Shown: in pieces, positions 5,731 through 13,121 of the stretch
Position numbering within the stretch: position 1 is the first letter of the stretch
Layout: the number at the start of each line of letters is the position of its first letter
Assembly: GCA_023391535.1 (NCBI GenBank)
Contig: JAEWAU010000116.1
Location: 1 to 16,005, forward strand
DNA: 16,005 nt
From: Bacillota bacterium
GTDB taxonomy: Bacteria; Bacillota; Clostridia; Oscillospirales; Ethanoligenentaceae
Reading direction: 5' to 3'
Notes under the pieces: generated by a model
The model's database searches: none
What the model was told of the DNA's origin: nothing
What the model saw: only the letters and a program-made list of their open reading frames with translations
Made by a program: the position numbers and the translations under genes

Positions 5731-5758
5731 CCGCCGTTTCCCGCGCGGGAAACGGCGG
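5731..5758. repeat. 28-bp perfect palindrome before the propeller gene
   Basis: Arms of 14 bp (CCGCCGTTTCCCGC and its complement) meet with no central base, forming a very stable hairpin of about 12 pairs with a CGCG loop in RNA. It lies between the stop of the coiled-coil protein (5763-5761) and the ribosome binding site of the propeller protein (5726-5720). On the late-operon strand it has no T-tract. On the plus strand it is followed by ATTCATTTTCCTTTTTTC, so it might terminate antisense transcription. Possible roles are mRNA processing, translational uncoupling or partial attenuation. Confidence 0.9.
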
Positions 5759-5760
5759 AT

Positions 5761-6246
5761 TCATTTTCCTTTTTTCGCCGCCTGCTCCGCCGCGAGCTGC
5801 GCGGTTTTCGCACGGGCGCTTTGCGCAAGGCTTTCGAGCTTTGCCCGGTGCTGCCCGTTCAGAGCCGCGATGTCGTCCTGCTCCCGCCGCACCGCTTTTC
5901 CCTGCGCCTGCCCGATGTTTTCCATCGCGCCGCGCCAGGCGCTCCGGATGCCGGCGGCCGCCCCCAGTGCCGCGCCGCTGCCCGGAGCCGCGCCGGAATC
6001 CGCCAGCTCCCGGGGCAGGGAGGAAAGCTCCTGCCCGGCGGCTCCGGCGGCGTCGGCGCGCCGGGCGTCGTATTCGCCCGGAATCTGGCTCAGTTCCCGC
6101 CGGGCCTGCGCGAGCGCGCTGCCGTAATCGGCGTTTTCCCCGCTCACCCCGGCCTGGTACGCTTCCTTCGCGGCGTCGAGCCGAATCCGGTTCGCCGGGT
6201 TCAGCGTCGCCCGAATCTGGTTCATCCACGCGGTGAGATCCGCCAT
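5761..6246 (-). CDS. Alanine-rich coiled-coil virion protein of unknown role
   Basis: 161 residues from ATG 6246 (AGGGGGAG upstream). It begins MADLTAWMNQIRATLNPANR and is helical almost throughout, rich in A, Q, E, K and R, with coiled-coil-like spans at about residues 24-75 and 100-158 (IAALNGQHRAKLESLAQSAR near the end). It has a glycine/alanine-rich hinge (GSGAALGAAAG) at about residue 90 and no membrane segment. Located between the gp10-like tail protein and the tail fibre, it holds the place where P22-like phages keep their small ejection proteins, so an ejected or tail-plug role is a reasonable guess. No family recognised. Confidence 0.65.
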   Translation of the reverse strand: MADLTAWMNQIRATLNPANRIRLDAAKEAYQAGVSGENADYGSALAQARRELSQIPGEYDARRADAAGAAGQELSSLPRELADSGAAPGSGAALGAAAGIRSAWRGAMENIGQAQGKAVRREQDDIAALNGQHRAKLESLAQSARAKTAQLAAEQAAKKGK

Positions 6247-6278
6247 TTCCGCTCCCCCTTTTCTCCTGTCCTCCAAGC

Positions 6279-8084
6279 TCACGCCTGAGCGACGTCCCGC
6301 CCCAGCGCGGCCTTCATCGCGATGCGGCTCACGCCGAACCGGCCCGTATCCCCGGCAACGCGCCGCACCGCCGCCTGAAAATGCCGCGTAACGGCGGAAA
6401 CCTGGTTGTACGCCACGGTCAGCGTGGTGCCCGAGGCCCCCGTCACGCTCTCCGCGCAGTCGAGCGCGCCCACGTCGTCTTTCATCTCCAGAATCAGCGC
6501 GGTCCCCTCGTCCGCCGTCACGGTGAACCACTCGCGCAGCACTTCCTTGCACACGGTGGGCTCGCCGAAATCGGTATCGCGGCTCACGGCGCAGGCGTTG
6601 AACCACAGGCCGTTGTCGTCTCCGCGCGCTTCGTCGAGCATCCACGCCCCGCCGTTCAAATACACCACGCCGTCCGCGAAAAAGGCGCGCGAGGCAGCGC
6701 CAAGGCCCGCGAACTGCCAGCGGAACCACGCAAGCGCGAACTGCGCGACGTTTTGCGTTTCCCGCGCCGCGTACGGCGCGTCCCCGTAATCCCACGCCCA
6801 CGCGTCGCCGCCCGTAAACAGAAGGTAGTAGCCGCCGGTGTCGCAGGCGGTGGCCGCGCGCAGCTGCGCCGCGCCGTACTGCGCAAGCAGCGGCTCGATG
6901 TTGCGCGAAAGCGGCACGATGTTCCCCTCGCCGGTGTTCGAATACGACACCAGCCGGTAGATATGCCCGTCGCTGTGCAGCCACGTCAGGCCGTTGCCGA
7001 TCAGCTCCACGGTGTCCGGGCAGTCGCACCCGATGGACGGGTGGAGCAATCGCTGCGGGAACGGCTCGTAGGGAACGGTGGTGCTCGTGGGCTGGCTCGC
7101 GTTGTAGGCTACGCCGTAGGTGGAGTTCGCCTTGAACAGAATGAGCCCTCCGGGCGCTTTCGCCATGGCCGTGAACGGGTCGGAGGCGTCGCCGCAGGAG
7201 TTGAAATTGTTCTCGGGCCAGTAGGTCAGGTCGTTCGCGGCGCTCCAGCGGAACGTATTCGGCTCGCCGGGGCTGCCCGCCGCCAAAAGGCACGAGCCGT
7301 TGCCGAGCCCCGAAAGCGAGCCGCCGAGCCACTGCGCCATGGTGCAGGCCGCAAGCGGGTTTTGCGCGCGCGCCGTTTTGGCATAGGTCACCGTAAGGTT
7401 GTTGCTTACGTTGTACGCCGCGTCGTCGGTGAAGCCCGGCCACGTTTCGTCCGCGTTTCCGGAACCGTCGAGCCGGCTCCACTGGATCAGCCCCTGCGTG
7501 TAATCGCACGTCACCTTGTAATGCATGCCCGACGTGGGGTTTTGGAAGGTCACGTAGGGAAGCCCGGTCACGGGGTCGGCGCTCGCGTGCGGAATAACAT
7601 AGTGCTCCGCGTAGGTGTATACCGGCGCCTGATAATCGATCACGACGTCCTGCGCGTCGAGCAGCGTGTCGGCCAGCTTGAACTGCTTATCCCCCGAGGC
7701 GGGGGAAAACTGCTGCTTCACCCACGGCGTCAGGAGGTTGCGGTCCTCGTAAAGTTCGCCACCGCCCCGGCTGTCGCAGTTTTGCAGCAGCGTGGGAATA
7801 TAAGGCGCTTCCACCGCCGCCACCCGCGCGAGCAGCGCCGCGGCAAGGGCGGGCTTGGAGCCGTCCGCGTGCCCGCCCGAAGCGGCAAGGCCCGGGCGCG
7901 TGCGCGTCAGGCCGTCCTTGTACCACAGGTTCAGCAGGTCGCACGCCTGCGTGTCGGCAATCTCCGTGGGCAGGTCGCGCGCGTTGAGCCCTCCCGAAAA
8001 ATCCGCCTGCGCCGTTTGGGTAACGCGCTCCGAAAGCCGCAGCGTTTCGAGCGTGATCTGCGGCGCTTTCAGCGGTTTTGCCAT
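6279..8084 (-). CDS. P22 gp10-like packaged-DNA stabilisation / tail hub protein
   Basis: 601 residues from ATG 8084 (AAGGAG nine bases upstream). After a short basic start it shows FSGGLNARDLPTEIADTQAC then DLLNLWYKDGLTRTRPG, the N-terminal hallmark of podoviral stabilisation/tubular tail proteins (gp10 of P22, and T7 gp12-like proteins). The middle has further family-like strands: WSAANDLTYWPENNF, GLILFKANSTYGVAY and SIGCDCPDTVELIGNGLTWL followed by HSDGHIYRLV. The protein is mostly beta and probably propeller-like. It plugs or extends the head-tail adaptor after DNA packaging. Its position after the gp4-like adaptor matches P22 order. It is longer than P22 gp10 (about 470), so it may include extra host-contact domains. 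Confidence 0.8.
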   Translation of the reverse strand: MAKPLKAPQITLETLRLSERVTQTAQADFSGGLNARDLPTEIADTQACDLLNLWYKDGLTRTRPGLAASGGHADGSKPALAAALLARVAAVEAPYIPTLLQNCDSRGGGELYEDRNLLTPWVKQQFSPASGDKQFKLADTLLDAQDVVIDYQAPVYTYAEHYVIPHASADPVTGLPYVTFQNPTSGMHYKVTCDYTQGLIQWSRLDGSGNADETWPGFTDDAAYNVSNNLTVTYAKTARAQNPLAACTMAQWLGGSLSGLGNGSCLLAAGSPGEPNTFRWSAANDLTYWPENNFNSCGDASDPFTAMAKAPGGLILFKANSTYGVAYNASQPTSTTVPYEPFPQRLLHPSIGCDCPDTVELIGNGLTWLHSDGHIYRLVSYSNTGEGNIVPLSRNIEPLLAQYGAAQLRAATACDTGGYYLLFTGGDAWAWDYGDAPYAARETQNVAQFALAWFRWQFAGLGAASRAFFADGVVYLNGGAWMLDEARGDDNGLWFNACAVSRDTDFGEPTVCKEVLREWFTVTADEGTALILEMKDDVGALDCAESVTGASGTTLTVAYNQVSAVTRHFQAAVRRVAGDTGRFGVSRIAMKAALGRDVAQA

Positions 8085-8108
8085 ATGCTCCGTCTCCTTT
8101 CCGCTTTT

Positions 8109-8849
8109 CTACCGCGCCAGATTTCCGTCCAGCAGACAGTTGTAACAGTCGTTCACCGGGGAGGTCCCCGCGCTCACGGATTGCTTCGCGGCCTCGTATT
8201 CCGCCGCGAAAACCGGGAACCGCTCCGTATCGCCGTCGAGCAGCGCGAACAGCTTGGCAAGCCCCGCCGGCAGCACGCGGATTCCCGTGTCGTCGGTGAC
8301 GGAGAGATAGTCGTCCAGCGTTTGCAGCGGGTCGGCGCCGTTGTGGTTTCCCTCCAGATGCAAAAGCTCCGCCTGCAGCATGTTGCAGTATTCCGGCGCG
8401 GCCTTCGCGTATTTGTGCGCGTCCCCCGTCGCCACCGCCTCAAGCTCCGGCAGCTTCACCTCGTAATATTCCTGCGCCAGCGCGTTGTAGGCCAGAATGT
8501 CCCGGTCGGCCAGCGCAAAGCCCATGGCAAGCGCGGCGGGCAGAACGCGCTGCGCGTTGCCGTCGGAAAGCGAGAGCACGCTGTCCATGGAAACCGGGGC
8601 CGTCACGGCCTCGAACGGGTTCTCGTCGCGGCACAGCTGCGCCTGCAGCTCCGCCAGCAGCGGCACCGCCATCCCGTAATACCGGGCCGCGCGCGCCTCG
8701 TCCACGGCGCCCGCCGCGTTCACGTGCGCAAGCTTTGTCACGGCGATATCCGCCGCCTGCTTTGCGGTCGTCGTATACGTCGCGTCGGGCGCGATGTGCC
8801 CGCACAGCAGCAGCGCCCGGTTTGTGGCCTCGCGTACCGTCACGGCCAT
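8109..8849 (-). CDS. Head-tail adaptor, P22 gp4-like, with internal duplication
   Basis: 246 residues from ATG 8849, chosen because MAVTVREATNRALLLCGH is a typical adaptor N-terminus and GGGGAAGG lies upstream. The chain is helical. Residues 89-132 and 169-212 align without gaps at 20 of 44 identities, both carrying RVLPA.LA..FAL.D.D and an A.EY...K ending. This is the 'LPxGLAxxLAxxD' element common in gp6/gp4-type connector and tail-accessory proteins, here present twice. The protein probably forms a ring below the portal and recruits the gp10-like protein. It lies after the capsid/decoration genes, downstream of a GC-rich hairpin. The exact adaptor family is inferred from context and motif. 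Confidence 0.72.
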   Translation of the reverse strand: MAVTVREATNRALLLCGHIAPDATYTTTAKQAADIAVTKLAHVNAAGAVDEARAARYYGMAVPLLAELQAQLCRDENPFEAVTAPVSMDSVLSLSDGNAQRVLPAALAMGFALADRDILAYNALAQEYYEVKLPELEAVATGDAHKYAKAAPEYCNMLQAELLHLEGNHNGADPLQTLDDYLSVTDDTGIRVLPAGLAKLFALLDGDTERFPVFAAEYEAAKQSVSAGTSPVNDCYNCLLDGNLAR

Positions 8850-8901
8850 GTTCGTCCCGTCCTTCCCCGGCCCGGTTTCCTGGGCCGTCTTTCCGTTCCG
8901 C

Positions 8902-8932
8902 AAAAGGCGGGGCGGACGCGCCGCCCCGCTTT
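8902..8932 (-). terminator. GC-rich stem-loop after the decoration gene (attenuator or RNA stabiliser)
   Basis: Nine G-C pairs (8907-8915 with 8921-8929) enclose an ACGCG loop, and three A-T pairs extend the stem past a one-base bulge at 8906. On the late-operon strand the stem is followed by only about four T, so termination would be partial. It lies 20 nt after the decoration stop and about 50 nt before the adaptor start, well placed to lower downstream expression or to protect the capsid/decoration mRNA 3' end. Confidence 0.65.
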
Positions 8933-8951
8933 CCTCCCCTGTGTGCGCCCG

Positions 8952-9317
8952 TCAGGCCACGGAGAGCACCGCGAGCTTCAGGTTCGAGATGGTGCCGAGC
9001 GTTTCCGTCAGCAGCACCAGCCCCTGGTTTACGCCCGTAAGGTTTTTTACCCGCGCGCTCGCAAGCCTTGCCACGGGTACGGCCACGGTGGCGTTCGCTG
9101 GCACGCTCACGGCCACGTCCCCAAGGCCCCCGAACAGCCCGTCCCCGGCCTTGAACACCACGGCGGCCGCGTTTGCGGTGTCGGTGTTTTTGAGCAGCAC
9201 GATCATGCGGCCGTCGGCGTTGTCGGCGGCAAAGCTGTCCGCGCCCGTCGCGTCGGCGTAGGCCACGGAGCCGAACACGGCCCCGGCCGGAATTTTCGTT
9301 GCGGCGATGAGTGCCAT
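8952..9317 (-). CDS. Capsid decoration/cement protein
   Basis: 121 residues with an excellent GGGAGG ribosome binding site. The sequence is beta-rich and low in charge: MALIAATKIPAGAVFGSVAY, then SFAADNADGRMIVLLKNTDT, VAVSVPANATVAVPVARLAS and LVLLTETLGTISNLKLAVLS. Small beta-barrel proteins of this length and composition directly downstream of an HK97-fold capsid gene are usually head decoration or stabilisation proteins binding at capsomer three-fold or quasi-three-fold sites. No sequence family is recognisable with certainty. Its position and strong ribosome binding site, suggesting high copy number, support the assignment. Confidence 0.72.
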   Translation of the reverse strand: MALIAATKIPAGAVFGSVAYADATGADSFAADNADGRMIVLLKNTDTANAAAVVFKAGDGLFGGLGDVAVSVPANATVAVPVARLASARVKNLTGVNQGLVLLTETLGTISNLKLAVLSVA

Positions 9318-9354
9318 AAAATCCTCCCTTTCTCCTCTGCCCTGCGCGTTCGCG

Positions 9355-10230
9355 TCAGTTCTGCGTCATATCCACCCTGCAGGTGATGAGCGCGAGCTCC
9401 TGCGGCTTGATGACCTTGCCGCCGTAGAGGTTAAAGCCCTTGATGGCGTCCATGAAGTCGTTCTGCGGGCGGTAGGCCTCGTAGTTCATGGATTTCTGCT
9501 CTGCGAATGCCACGGCCTGCCGCGTGCGGATGACGTTGCAGAACACGGCGTTCGGGTCGTCCACGGCTACGGCGTTGCCCGCCCCGTCGTCGAACGGGAT
9601 GGTGTTGCTCTCGTAGATGTGCACGCCCAGAAAATCGCCGCGGTAGCCGTTGGTGAGGGCCGTGGCGTTCGGGAGCGCCTGCATCACGTAGGCGAGCTGC
9701 AACTTCTGGAATACGAAGGGGTGCACCTCCAGGAACACCTCGCCCGTATCCACGTTGTTGCTGTTGAGCCACGCCACGGCGCGCGTGAGCAGCGGGATGA
9801 CGCTGTCCTTGGTCACCGCCGCGGAGCTGCCTCCGATGGTTTTCACGCCCGCCTGCCGGATCAGCCCGTAGAGGAAGGCGTCCTGCGTCTTGGCGAGGTC
9901 GTTGGCCGTTTTGGCCTGCACGGAGGCCATCACCTGCACGTTCATCTGGTAGCGGTCGATGTCCTTCACGCCGAAATTGACGTATTTCTTCTGGTCGATC
10001 AGAAGCTCGAGGCTCTCGTCCTCCAGAAGATCGGGGTCGCCGATTTTCACCGTGGGGTCGTAATCGCGGATGGGCACGCCCTTCACGCCCTGGATGTGCA
10101 CATGGTCGCCCACGTCCTTGATATCCCCCTCGAACTGCCTCCACGAGTTCTGCACGGCGATGCACTTGGTATCGCGCTCTTTCAGCACGGTTTTGCTCCA
10201 GATCTCGGGTTTAAAGTTGGCCCAGCTCAA
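9355..10230 (-). CDS. HK97-fold major capsid protein (TTG start)
   Basis: 291 residues. The N-terminus (NFKPEIWSKTVLKERDTKCI) matches the 'FIPEIWS..il..' opening of a large Firmicute capsid group. Also visible are IKDVGDHVHIQGVKGVPIRD (N-arm to E-loop-like strand), IDQKKYVNFGVKDIDRYQMN before the spine helix, a P-domain segment (VFLEVHPFVFQKLQ) and the terminal KVIKPQELALITCRV. The frame has an in-frame TGA 9-11 nt upstream, so the start must be TTG at 10230 or later; AAAGGA nine bases before it supports TTG. An out-of-frame ATG at 10237 would give only eight codons. Preceded by the scaffold gene and a structured spacer, followed by the decoration gene. Confidence 0.92.
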   Translation of the reverse strand: MSWANFKPEIWSKTVLKERDTKCIAVQNSWRQFEGDIKDVGDHVHIQGVKGVPIRDYDPTVKIGDPDLLEDESLELLIDQKKYVNFGVKDIDRYQMNVQVMASVQAKTANDLAKTQDAFLYGLIRQAGVKTIGGSSAAVTKDSVIPLLTRAVAWLNSNNVDTGEVFLEVHPFVFQKLQLAYVMQALPNATALTNGYRGDFLGVHIYESNTIPFDDGAGNAVAVDDPNAVFCNVIRTRQAVAFAEQKSMNYEAYRPQNDFMDAIKGFNLYGGKVIKPQELALITCRVDMTQN

Positions 10231-10253
10231 TAGTCATCGTCCTTTCTTTCACA

Positions 10254-10302
10254 CGCGGCCAAGCCGCATCATGCGGTTACGCCGCGCGGCGTTGCGGCCG
10301 CG
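10254..10302 (-). promoter_or_regulatory. Branched RNA structure in the capsid leader
   Basis: Between the scaffold stop and the capsid ribosome binding site the sequence can fold as a three-way junction. The outer 7-bp stem is 10254-10260 with 10296-10302 (CGCGGCC/GGCCGCG). Inside are hairpin 10264-10276 (CCGCATCATGCGG) and the perfect 14-bp palindrome 10279-10292 (ACGCCGCGCGGCGT). There is no T-tract. It could protect the 5' end of a processed capsid mRNA, bind a regulator, or insulate capsid translation from scaffold translation. Confidence 0.6.
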
Positions 10303-10307
10303 CCCGG

Positions 10308-11030
10308 TCACTTCGCCCAGCGCGCCATCAGCTGGAAGACGCGTCCGCTTTCGAACAGCTCGTCCTTTTTGGCCTGCGGCAGGCGGTCGTATTCCTCCGA
10401 GGTGTAAAACTCCCGGTCGCCCGCAGCTTCGCTCGCGGCGGAGCCGGTGCTGGCGCGCGCCGCCGTTTCCGCCGCCTCGCGCGCGGCGTTCCCGGCTGTC
10501 AGCTCCTCCACCTGCCGCGTCAGCTCCTCCACGCGGCTCTCCAGTTCTCCGTGCGCGGCCGCGCGTCTCGAAAGCAGCGCGGCCCCCTTTTCGTTCATGC
10601 TCCGGTTGGCGGCGTCCAGAGCCTGCGCGCGGTCACGGCCCGCTTCGAGCATCGCGCCAAGCTCTTCGTCCCGCTCGTGCTCGAGCCTTTCGCGCTCATC
10701 CGCCGCAAGGCCCTCCGAAAGCGCAGCGCGCTCCCGCTCCATAAACGCTGCGGGGTCGTCCTCGCCGCGCGCCTGCGCCAGCTCCCGCACAAAGTCGGCA
10801 TAGGGCTTCCATTTGCCGGTTTCCTCTTTGAGCCTGCGCGCGAACGCCTGCGTTTTGGTCACGTCCGGCTCCGTGCCCTCCGGCTGTTCCGCTTTCGGCG
10901 CGGAATCGGTTTCGGCGGGCTCCCGGCGCGCGTCTTCCGGCTCCGTGTTCTGCGAACGGGCGGGGTTCTCCTCCGCAGCGCCCGCGGCGGGGGCCGCGGT
11001 GAAGGCTTTGGCAGCCTGATTTTCCTCCAT
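10308..11030 (-). CDS. Capsid scaffolding protein
   Basis: 240 residues with AAAAGGAG seven bases before the ATG. The N-terminal third is disordered and acidic (AEENPARSQNTEPEDARREP). The middle, about residues 60-185, is a long charged helix/coiled coil (ERERLEHERDEELGAMLEAG; ELESRVEELTRQVEELTAG). The C-terminus ends with REFYTSEEYDRLPQAKKDEL then FESGRVFQLMARW, the conserved 'FYTxEExDrL' tail of Firmicute phage scaffolds, which binds the capsid subunit. Placement between portal and capsid is classical. It is probably lost from the mature head. No protease gene is seen, so scaffold exit without cleavage, as in P22, is likely. Confidence 0.88.
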   Translation of the reverse strand: MEENQAAKAFTAAPAAGAAEENPARSQNTEPEDARREPAETDSAPKAEQPEGTEPDVTKTQAFARRLKEETGKWKPYADFVRELAQARGEDDPAAFMERERAALSEGLAADERERLEHERDEELGAMLEAGRDRAQALDAANRSMNEKGAALLSRRAAAHGELESRVEELTRQVEELTAGNAAREAAETAARASTGSAASEAAGDREFYTSEEYDRLPQAKKDELFESGRVFQLMARWAK

Positions 11031-11108
11031 GGAATCACTCCTTTTCCGGTTTTCGGCGAGGTTCGGCCGGAGCCGTTTTGCAGCCGGTTTAATGCGGATT
11101 TTTCCTGT

Positions 11109-12842
11109 TTATCCGGCAGTTGCCCGCGGATACGCCGCGCCCGCGCCGGCTTCGCGCGCGCTTCCCGCGTCCGGCTCGGATTTCTGCCTCCGCGCTTTTT
11201 CAATCGCCGTCAGAATCTGTTCCCGGTTTGGGAAATACTCCTCCGGCATCGCCCGCAGGTAGGTTTCGAAGTCGATCTGGCCCGCCTGCAACGCTTTCCC
11301 CAGCTGGTCGAGCACCGTGCCGTAGCTCCACTGCACCCCGCCGCCCGCCTGGATTTCCACGCTCCACAGCCGGCTGCGAAAGCGTTCGGGCGCGAAGGCG
11401 TCGGTGAAGCGCGTGCCGTCCGTGTGCCGCAGCGTCACCCACCGGCCCGCCGTGAGGTATGCGAAGGTCATATCGAGCCAGTTGAGGGCGAATTCCTCCA
11501 TCATGGTATAAAACCGGCTCGCCACGGTCTGGAGCGGTACCTCCGCCTGCTGCTTGGCGAGCAGAAACGCCGAGGTGTTAACGGGGTCGGTGTTGCCCAT
11601 CTCCACGTCGTTCGCGCCGATCAGCTCCATAGAAGTGCGCATCACCTTTTCGGGGAACGCGTAGGCGTCCGAAGCCATACCGGCCGGCGTCAGATATTTG
11701 GCCGCCGCGCTCACATCCGGCACGTTCACGGGAATGGCCTGCGTCAGGTCGTTGCTCCATTCGTGGATGCCCGCGGCCTGCGAGTACAGCACCTTCGGGA
11801 ACGCGTTTTGCATGATGGAGAGCGCCGCCATGGCGTAGATGCGGTTCACCACCACCTGGTTCGGAATAAGCCCCGTGATCTCCGCGCGCCCGAACGCGGA
11901 ATTCTTGCGCAGCTCCCAGTTCATCGCGCACAGGGGATAGCGTTTGAGAAGCGTGTCCCACGCGGGGCGGATGACGCAGGCGCGGCAGGTTTTCTGGGCG
12001 AAAATGCGCCCCGTGGCCGCGTCGCGCCACAGGTACAGCAGCGTTACGCACTTCTGCGCCTCCGGGTCGCCGCTCTCGCGCTGCGCCATGTCCCCGGCCT
12101 CCCATTGGCGCTCCCAGTCGGGCGCGATGTTCTGGATGTCCGCGGGCTTCGCGCCGCAGCGTCTGGCCTGCGCCTTCACGTCCGAAAGCAGTTCGCGCCG
12201 CGCGAGGATCACGGAGGGCTGCTTCTGCACGTCCGGGTCGTTTACGTTCGTGGGGTAGTAATTGACGCTGTCGATGCGCTCCACGGCGATCTGCCCGCGG
12301 CTTTCCTGCCCGGTTTCGGCGTCGGGGTCCCAGTAGCCGTAGAGCACATAGTCGCCGCTCACGCAGGCGTCGAGCAGCCCGCACCGGTTCACGTAGTCCA
12401 TTTTCAGCCGCTGCCAGTCCATTTCGAACATGGCGGTAAGCACCGCCGCGTCGCTTTCGCTCGCAAGGTCTTCGGGCGCGGCGGCGGCGGGCGCGCGCCC
12501 CTCGCGTTCCTCCCGCAGCGCCTCAATCCGGCGCAGGTTCCGCTCGCCCTGCTTTTTCACCGCGCCGCCCGTCACCACGCGGGCCGGCAGGTCGGAGGCC
12601 AGAAACTGCACCTTCGCCGGCGTGTTCCCCACGTTCGCAATCTTCTGCTGGCACGCGCGCTTGATGAAGTTCACCACCGGCTTCGGGAGGTCGGGGGCGT
12701 TCACGCCGTACCACTGGTCGCCGGCGTAAAACCGCTCGTTGCGGTTCACGGTGTCGTAGAGGTCGATGGCGGATTTCGCCGCCACGCCCGAAAGATAGAG
12801 CTGGTAGACGCGCGCGGCGTCCGGGGCCTCGATTTGGGCCAT
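11109..12842 (-). CDS. Portal protein, P22-like
   Basis: 577 residues. Its ATG overlaps the previous stop by one base (TGATG), behind AAGGAGG. The N-terminal block (LYDTVNRNERFYAGDQWYGV, then LPKPVVNFIKRACQQKIANV) is the signature of P22/podoviral portals. It is followed by DCVLYGYWDPDAETG-like strands (here SGDYVLYGYWDPDAETGQES), an IERIDSVNYYPTNVNDPDVQ stem region and a long C-terminal helical part (LLAKQQAEVPLQTVASRFYT, MMEEFALNWLDMTFAYLTAG). The disordered Ala/Gly tail replaces the long barrel of P22 gp1 (725 residues). A dodecameric DNA channel at the capsid vertex and docking site for terminase and adaptor is its established family role. Confidence 0.9.
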   Translation of the reverse strand: MAQIEAPDAARVYQLYLSGVAAKSAIDLYDTVNRNERFYAGDQWYGVNAPDLPKPVVNFIKRACQQKIANVGNTPAKVQFLASDLPARVVTGGAVKKQGERNLRRIEALREEREGRAPAAAAPEDLASESDAAVLTAMFEMDWQRLKMDYVNRCGLLDACVSGDYVLYGYWDPDAETGQESRGQIAVERIDSVNYYPTNVNDPDVQKQPSVILARRELLSDVKAQARRCGAKPADIQNIAPDWERQWEAGDMAQRESGDPEAQKCVTLLYLWRDAATGRIFAQKTCRACVIRPAWDTLLKRYPLCAMNWELRKNSAFGRAEITGLIPNQVVVNRIYAMAALSIMQNAFPKVLYSQAAGIHEWSNDLTQAIPVNVPDVSAAAKYLTPAGMASDAYAFPEKVMRTSMELIGANDVEMGNTDPVNTSAFLLAKQQAEVPLQTVASRFYTMMEEFALNWLDMTFAYLTAGRWVTLRHTDGTRFTDAFAPERFRSRLWSVEIQAGGGVQWSYGTVLDQLGKALQAGQIDFETYLRAMPEEYFPNREQILTAIEKARRQKSEPDAGSAREAGAGAAYPRATAG

Positions 12843-13120
12843 CAGCCTTCCTCCTTATCCGCGGGCAGCTCCGGGTTGTACGCCAGGATGTTCCGCAGCT
12901 GCTTTTCGTAGGGGATTCCGTTCTCGGGTTCTTCGGCTTCCGCCGGGCCTCGGGTTTTTCCCGGGCCGTCCGTTTCGACCCGGGCGGCCGGAAAGCCGGG
13001 GAGCCGCGCCGGCTCGTTTTTCGCCAGCAGCAGACCGTTGTTCTCGCCATTAATATAGCAGCGCAGCCCGAACACGGCCGCGAGTGCCCCGGCCGCGGCA
13101 CCCAAAAGCACGCTCATCAT
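12842..13120 (-). CDS. Small single-pass membrane protein between terminase and portal
   Basis: 92 residues from the first of two adjacent ATGs (13120 or 13117), seven bases after GGAGGG, which overlaps the last codons of the large terminase; a frame extension to 13141 has no better signal. Residues 3-20 (SVLLGAAAGALAAVFGLRCY) form a membrane segment. It is followed by a Pro/Gly/Glu-rich linker and a conserved-looking terminal block, NGIPYEKQLRNILAYNPELP. A similar 'IPxEKQ...I.NY' end occurs in short membrane proteins of Firmicute phages whose role is unknown. A membrane protein inside the packaging cluster is odd; it could anchor packaging or assembly at the membrane, or be a moron-like gene. 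Function not established. Confidence 0.7.
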   Translation of the reverse strand: MMSVLLGAAAGALAAVFGLRCYINGENNGLLLAKNEPARLPGFPAARVETDGPGKTRGPAEAEEPENGIPYEKQLRNILAYNPELPADKEEG

Positions 13121-13121
13121 G

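Noticed and set aside
6381..9386. 1001-residue plus-strand open frame
   Set aside because: Long antisense frames are expected in GC-rich DNA. The sequence is Arg/His/Val-rich without motifs, and four coherent phage genes lie on the opposite strand.
10551..12911. 786-residue plus-strand open frame opposite scaffold and portal
   Set aside because: Same antisense effect; the minus strand encodes a recognisable scaffold tail and P22-like portal.
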